The notes under the pieces were generated by a model. The model did not search any database. It saw only the letters and a list, made by a program, of their open reading frames with translations, and was not told the origin of the DNA. 39,461 nt of DNA from Ruminococcaceae bacterium UBA3753. GTDB lineage: Bacteria > Bacillota > Clostridia > Oscillospirales > Acutalibacteraceae. The stretch is taken from positions 1 through 39,461 of the forward strand of contig DFGJ01000028.1 of the NCBI GenBank assembly GCA_002372375.1. Reading direction: 5' to 3'. The position numbers and the translations under genes were made by a program. Shown piece by piece: positions 35,234-39,461 of the stretch. The stretch's first letter is position 1. Each line of letters opens with the position of its first letter.

Positions 35234-35530
35234 TTAATGTCCTAATGGCCTATTTTGTTGGCATAACGCTTGCTCAACACCTTTACGCATGCCTAAAGCA
35301 TAACCTCTTTCAAACGCGTTTCTATTTTCAGCTCTTCCTATATTTTTCCCGGTGTGGTAAACATTATCCAAATCTTCGGCTACTTCTTTAGTTTTGGCCC
35401 AGAATACGTGTCTGTCATCGTCATTATCTCTTACCTCCCATTCTTTCCAATGGTCGTCATATACTACTTTTCCTCCGGCTATATCGCCCAATCTTTCAGA
35501 TGAAAGACCACGTCTACTTTGTAACGACAT
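35234..35530 (-). CDS. Double-glycine leader protein of unknown function
   Basis: 98 residues. The N-terminus SRRGLSSERLGDIAGG (5-20) fits the L-S-x-E-x-L-x-x-I-x-G-G pattern at which C39-type ABC exporters cleave bacteriocin-like precursors. The following KVVYDDHWKEWEVRDNDDD then KTKEVAEDL resembles short clostridial proteins with a single beta-hairpin/helix unit after such leaders. The 78-residue tail has one cysteine and is charged, unlike a membrane-active bacteriocin. GGAAGG gives a ribosome binding site, a promoter lies at 35586-35614, and a good terminator follows, so it is an independent, probably well-expressed unit. No exporter is adjacent. The leader call is a pattern match and needs experimental support. 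Confidence 0.65.
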   Translation of the reverse strand: MSLQSRRGLSSERLGDIAGGKVVYDDHWKEWEVRDNDDDRHVFWAKTKEVAEDLDNVYHTGKNIGRAENRNAFERGYALGMRKGVEQALCQQNRPLGH

Positions 35531-35585
35531 ATGAATCCTTCCAATAAAGATATAATTACAATTTCATGTAAGACATTGAAATATA

Positions 35586-35614
35586 ATTCTACCACACAAA
35601 TGATAAAAAGTCAA
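35586..35614 (-). promoter_or_regulatory. Promoter of the double-glycine protein gene
   Basis: Minus strand TTGACT (35609-35614), 17 bases, TAGAAT (35586-35591), about 55 bases before the start. The -35 lies in an A/T-rich dyad, GATAAAAA (35602-35609) with TTTTTATC (35617-35624), an arrangement like that of the Nif11-domain gene. Confidence 0.7.
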
Positions 35615-35624
35615 CTTTTTTATC

Positions 35625-35976
35625 TAAATTCTTATTGAAATAAATAAAAATTTAGATGTTTGATTTCTGGTTGCTGTTTTAAAAACATTGTGTTACAAAC
35701 TCCAATAATGAGTTAAAACAGAAAGTGAAGATCTGTAACGGACGAAGGTAACGCGCGATATGAAATACCATCAACTAGCAGAAAGAAGGAGAGTACATAG
35801 TTTGTTTTAATCAAGGTAGTCTTTGTTCATTTGTTGAAGCGATAGTGGACTCCGTCATTTATAGTAAAATGGCTAAAAGAATATATTTTTTACTGAAAAT
35901 GTCGATTTTTGTATTTTTTAACTGCACATTATTGAAAAAAGTCAAAATAAAATTTAACATTTTCGTCTTGTAAGGC
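35625..35976. other. Gene-free spacer between divergent double-glycine and rpoB promoters
   Basis: AT-rich DNA with no gene-like frame. The ribosomal genes rplJ and rplL, usual neighbours of rpoB, are not here and no remnant was seen. Confidence 0.4.
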
Positions 35977-36005
35977 TTGACACTATGAAAATACTAAGAT
36001 ACAAT
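35977..36005 (+). promoter_or_regulatory. rpoB promoter with dyad over the -10
   Basis: TTGACA (35977-35982), 17 bases, TACAAT (36000-36005): one mismatch from consensus. An inverted repeat ATACTAAG (35991-35998) / CTTAGTAT (36013-36020) brackets the -10 box and the likely start site, the position of a repressor operator. Confidence 0.75.
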
Positions 36006-36092
36006 TACTTGGCTTAGTATCGGGCTTTTTGTAACTAAAGTTGTACAGCAATGCGCTGGTGAGTTGTTTTCATAAGAATCATACCCGTCTTT

Positions 36093-36119
36093 TTTGCTTT
36101 TTATTAGAAGCAAATTTTG
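36093..36119 (+). terminator. Weak attenuator-like hairpin in the rpoB leader
   Basis: TTTGCTT (36093-36099) and AAGCAAA (36108-36114) form a 7-bp stem with an 8-base loop followed by TTTTG. Only two G-C pairs, so termination would be partial at best. It lies 46 bases before the rpoB start. Confidence 0.25.
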
Positions 36120-36159
36120 TTTTAGTCTTAAAAACTAAATGAATGGAGTATTTAGCCCT

Positions 36160-39100
36160 ATGATCGATGGCTTAAAAACTGTTACATGTGGAAGAAGTAA
36201 GCGGGTAGATTTTTCTAATATAAGCGATGTGTTAGAAATACCGGATCTTATTGAGATACAAAAAGACTCCTATGAATGGTTTTTAGGGGAAGGCTTTGAG
36301 GATGTTTTAAAAGAGGTTTCCGGGATACAGGACTATAGCGGTAATCTGATTTTAAATTTTGTTGGCTTTAAGTTAGATTCCGACCATCCGAACTATAGTA
36401 TAGAAAAGTGTAAGGAAAAGAAGGCTACTTATTCTGCTGTTTTAAGAGTTAAGGCCAGGCTTATAAACAAGATAAGCGGGGAAATCAAGGAGTCGGATGT
36501 ATTTTTTGGAGATTTCCCACTTATGACAGAAAACGGTACCTTTGTTATAAACGGAATCGAGAGAGTGATCGTTTCGCAGCTGGTTAGGTCTTCTGGTGTT
36601 TATTACAAAAAAGAATATGATAAAACCGGTAAAGAGCTTTTTAGTGCTACATTAATCCCGAACAGGGGTGCGTGGCTTGAGTACGAAACTGACGCTAATG
36701 ATGTTTTGTATGTCAGAATCGACAAAAATAGAAAATTTCCGATAACATCGTTTTTGCGCGCGTTAGGGCTCGGAACAGACGAGGACATAACTGAGTATTT
36801 CGGGAATGATGAAAAGTTAATAGCCACGATGGAAAAAGATACTTGCAGGACTATGGAGGAAGGTCTTTTAGAGATCTGCCGAAAATTGAGACCTTCTGAG
36901 CCGCCAACTTTGGATATGGCTAGGTTACAGCTTTCTAATTTGTTTTTTGACCCGAAAAGGTACGATATATCAAAAGTCGGAAGGTTTAAATTTAATAAAA
37001 AGTTGTCTATAGCTTTAAGACTTGTAGATAGGACGCTTTCTCGGCCTGTGGCCAATCCTCTTACGGGCGAATTGATGGCTGAAAGCGGAGAAACTTTAAC
37101 TTTAGAGAAGGCTCTTGAAATAGAAAAAGCGGGTGTAGGTGTAGCTTATATTAAAATAGAGGATAAAGAGCTTAAGGTTATATCTAATGGAATGGTAGAT
37201 ATGGATGGCTTTGTCAGCAGAGATGTTTTTGACAAATGTGGTATATCGGAAAAGGTCAGGTTTGATCTACTTTCTAGAATTTTAGAAGAAAGTGAAGATG
37301 ATTCTCAGCTTTTAAAAAATATAAGAAGTAGAAAAGATGATCTTGTACCATCTCATATCACGGTGGAGGATATTTTTGCTTCTGTGAATTACATGAACTG
37401 TCTCTCTCATGGTGTTGGGACTGTTGATGATATAGATCATCTTGGAAATAGAAGAATAAAACCTGTCGGGGAGCTTATACAGAATCAGTTTAGAATAGGT
37501 TTTACAAGGCTTGAAAAAGTAGTAAGAGAAAGAATGACTTTACAAGCCCAAGATGCGGAAACTTTGACTCCGCAGTCGTTAATAAACATAAGACCAGTTG
37601 TTGCAGCTATTAAAGAATTTTTTAACTCTTCGCCGCTTTCTCAATTTATGGATCAAAATAATCCCCTTGCGGAGCTCACGCATAAACGTAGACTTTCTGC
37701 ACTTGGCCCAGGCGGACTTTCGCGTGAGAGAGCAGGGTTCGAAGTTCGAGACGTTCACTATAGCCATTACGGCCGTATGTGCCCAATAGAAACTCCGGAA
37801 GGACCGAACATTGGTCTTATTTCTTACTTGGCGACGTATGCAAAAATTAACGATTTTGGCTTTATTGAAGCACCGTTTAGGAAAGTGGATAAAAATTCCG
37901 GCAGAGTTACGGACGAAATAGTTTATATGACGGCAGATATTGAAGATGACTTTGTTGTGGCGCAGGCTAACGAGCCTTTAGATCCCGATGGTAATTTTGT
38001 TAACAAGAAGGTTGTTGCGCGGTATAGAGATTCTTTTATTGAGGTAGATAAAAAAGAAGCTGATTTTATGGATGTTTGCCCTAAGATGGTTGTATCCGTG
38101 GCTACTTCGTTGATACCTTTCCTCGAAAATGACGACGCTAACAGAGCATTGATGGGTGCCAACATGCAACGTCAGGCTGTGCCTCTTTTAACCACAGAGG
38201 CTCCTGTGGTTGGTACTGGTATGGAATACAAAGCTGGAATAGATAGTGGTGTTTGTGTTTTGGCAAAAGAAGCAGGCGTCATAAAGAAAGTGAGTGCGAA
38301 TAAGATACATATCCTTTATGACTCTGGTAAAGCTGAGACTATACCACTTTCTAAATTTCTAATGTCTAACCAAAATACTTGCGTTAATCAGATCCCTGTA
38401 GTAAGCGCCGGAGAGAGAGTGGCAAAAGGTGATGTATTAGCCGATGGTCAGGCTACTGATGGTGGTGAATTAGCACTCGGCAAGAATGTGCTTATCGGTT
38501 TTATGACTTGGGAAGGATATAACTACGAGGATGCGGTTCTTATAAATGAGAGACTTTGCCGGGATGATGTTTATACTTCCATCCATATAAAGGATTTTGA
38601 AGCGCAAGCAAGAGAAACTAAGTTAGGAGCAGAGGAGATAACGAGGGATATCCCTAACGTTGGTGAGGATGCACTTAGAAATTTAGATGAAGATGGAATA
38701 ATAAGAATAGGGAGCGAGGTCAAGTCGGGAGATATTTTAGTCGGTAAGGTTACTCCGAAAGGCGAGACTGAGTTGACTGCAGAAGAAAGACTGTTGAGAG
38801 CTATTTTCGGTGAAAAAGCTCGTGAAGTAAGGGATACTTCTCTTAGGGTGCCGCACGGAGAATATGGTGTTGTTGTAGATGTAAAGATTTTTACAAGAGA
38901 GGATAGTGCAGATGAGCTAGCTGCTGGCGTGAACAAAGTAGTAGTTTGTTATATTGCCCAGAAAAGGAAGATTGCTATAGGTGATAAGATGGCTGGCCGT
39001 CACGGTAACAAAGGTGTTGTTTCAAGAATTCTGCCAGAGGAAGATATGCCATATCTGCCAGATGGTACTCCCTTGGATATAGTGCTTAATCCTTTGGGCG

Positions 39101-39461
39101 TTCCTTCACGTATGAATATTGGGCAAGTTTTAGAGGTGCATCTTGGTTATGCTGCCAAAGCTTTGGGTTTTAAAGTGAAGACCCCTGTCTTCGATGGTGC
39201 TGATGAAAAAGACATATTTGCACTCTTAAGGAAGGCAGGGTATAGTGAAGATGGTAAAATTTGGCTAAGAGATGGGAGAACGGGAGAATACTTTGATAAT
39301 CCGGTCACTGTGGGTTATATGTATTACCTAAAGCTGCACCACTTGGTCGATGACAAGATCCACGCTCGGTCAACAGGTCCGTATTCTTTAGTTACGCAAC
39401 AGCCGTTAGGTGGTAAGGCTCAGTTTGGTGGTCAAAGATTCGGTGAAATGGAAGTCTGGGC
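36160..39461 (+). CDS. rpoB: RNA polymerase beta subunit (incomplete, runs off the window)
   Basis: The first 1100 codons of the beta subunit, which with beta-prime forms the catalytic core of RNA polymerase. The start is ATG at 36160 (MIDGLKTVTCG), with GGAG 11 bases upstream; an in-frame ATG at 36139 has no such site. Clear family segments: PDLIEIQKDSYEWFL, TENGTFVINGIERVIVSQLVRS, the rifampicin-region LSQFMDQNNPLAELTHKRRLS (residues 493-513), RDVHYSHYGRMCPIETPEGPN and KMAGRHGNKGVVS. The frame is open to the end, where GGKAQFGGQRFGEMEVW announces the C-terminal part. The residue equal to E. coli Gln510 is Pro492, while the main rifampicin-contact residues are unchanged. It has its own promoter rather than following rplL. 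Confidence 0.97.
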   Translation, partial: MIDGLKTVTCGRSKRVDFSNISDVLEIPDLIEIQKDSYEWFLGEGFEDVLKEVSGIQDYSGNLILNFVGFKLDSDHPNYSIEKCKEKKATYSAVLRVKARLINKISGEIKESDVFFGDFPLMTENGTFVINGIERVIVSQLVRSSGVYYKKEYDKTGKELFSATLIPNRGAWLEYETDANDVLYVRIDKNRKFPITSFLRALGLGTDEDITEYFGNDEKLIATMEKDTCRTMEEGLLEICRKLRPSEPPTLDMARLQLSNLFFDPKRYDISKVGRFKFNKKLSIALRLVDRTLSRPVANPLTGELMAESGETLTLEKALEIEKAGVGVAYIKIEDKELKVISNGMVDMDGFVSRDVFDKCGISEKVRFDLLSRILEESEDDSQLLKNIRSRKDDLVPSHITVEDIFASVNYMNCLSHGVGTVDDIDHLGNRRIKPVGELIQNQFRIGFTRLEKVVRERMTLQAQDAETLTPQSLINIRPVVAAIKEFFNSSPLSQFMDQNNPLAELTHKRRLSALGPGGLSRERAGFEVRDVHYSHYGRMCPIETPEGPNIGLISYLATYAKINDFGFIEAPFRKVDKNSGRVTDEIVYMTADIEDDFVVAQANEPLDPDGNFVNKKVVARYRDSFIEVDKKEADFMDVCPKMVVSVATSLIPFLENDDANRALMGANMQRQAVPLLTTEAPVVGTGMEYKAGIDSGVCVLAKEAGVIKKVSANKIHILYDSGKAETIPLSKFLMSNQNTCVNQIPVVSAGERVAKGDVLADGQATDGGELALGKNVLIGFMTWEGYNYEDAVLINERLCRDDVYTSIHIKDFEAQARETKLGAEEITRDIPNVGEDALRNLDEDGIIRIGSEVKSGDILVGKVTPKGETELTAEERLLRAIFGEKAREVRDTSLRVPHGEYGVVVDVKIFTREDSADELAAGVNKVVVCYIAQKRKIAIGDKMAGRHGNKGVVSRILPEEDMPYLPDGTPLDIVLNPLGVPSRMNIGQVLEVHLGYAAKALGFKVKTPVFDGADEKDIFALLRKAGYSEDGKIWLRDGRTGEYFDNPVTVGYMYYLKLHHLVDDKIHARSTGPYSLVTQQPLGGKAQFGGQRFGEMEVW

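Noticed and set aside
36603..38936. Several minus-strand frames of 60-150 codons inside rpoB
   Set aside because: Antisense shadows of a clearly conserved gene.
1..39461. tRNA, rRNA, CRISPR arrays, insertion sequences, phage integrase or attachment sites
   Set aside because: No T-loop-like GGTTCGAATCC or equivalent on either strand, no regularly spaced short repeats, no transposase or integrase motif. The repeats found are duplications of local gene ends, not mobile elements.

Overview
This is AT-rich DNA (about 30% G+C by eye) from a low-GC Gram-positive bacterium, most likely a Clostridia (Oscillospirales-like) lineage with a shrinking genome. The basis is: clostridial-type RpoB and L-serine dehydratase beta subunit, V-type ATPase subunits, AsnA, AGGAGG-type ribosome binding sites, Nif11-type and double-glycine leader proteins, and an unusually high share of non-coding, decayed or duplicated DNA (roughly a third of the window). 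A host-restricted or symbiotic life style would fit, but that is inference. I saw no rRNA, tRNA, CRISPR array, transposase or phage module.

Layout. 1-560: a patch of higher G+C with only broken or unrecognised frames. 1050-4129: cysS, flanked by a decayed copy of its own 5' end and promoter and by six decayed tandem copies of its own 3' end. 4139-6202: ppk1 (minus). 7386-7974: a Nif11-domain protein with a strong promoter overlapping a perfect 15-bp inverted repeat. 8127-8801: sdaAB without sdaAA. 9973-12036: recJ (minus). 12520-14677: two divergent predicted secreted proteins of unknown function, each with a good sigma-A promoter. 14963-19216: three V-ATPase genes (stalk subunit, C, I), interrupted by a tandem duplication of the end of the C gene. 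19466-19993: an unrecognised protein. 20551-21858: asnA plus a duplicated 3' end. 22158-23852: tyrS (minus) with a duplicated promoter. 24482-25729: rpsT, an RsbW-like anti-sigma kinase and a STAS anti-anti-sigma factor. 26304-26891: a short HlyD-like protein of the NHLM bacteriocin-export type. 28193-30077: two DUF4097-like paralogues (minus). 30390-34465: a GtrB-like glycosyltransferase, a DUF6056-like membrane protein and a GtrII-like glucosyltransferase (minus). 35234-35530: a double-glycine leader protein (minus). 36160 to the right edge: rpoB, incomplete.

How it fits together. Housekeeping genes (aminoacyl-tRNA synthetases, rpoB, rpsT, recJ, ppk1) are intact, but many partners are not next to them: sdaAA, V-ATPase K/E/A/B/D, a sigma factor for the RsbW/STAS pair, the ABC exporter for the HlyD-like protein, gtrA, and rplJ/rplL before rpoB. 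The most unusual signals are the repeated short (180-290 bp) tandem duplications that straddle gene ends, and a possible scattered peptide-export theme: a Nif11 protein and a double-glycine protein whose promoters share a dyad around a TTGACT -35 box, plus an NHLM-type HlyD. One membrane-protein gene also appears to have lost its ATG to ATA in a four-base stop/start overlap.
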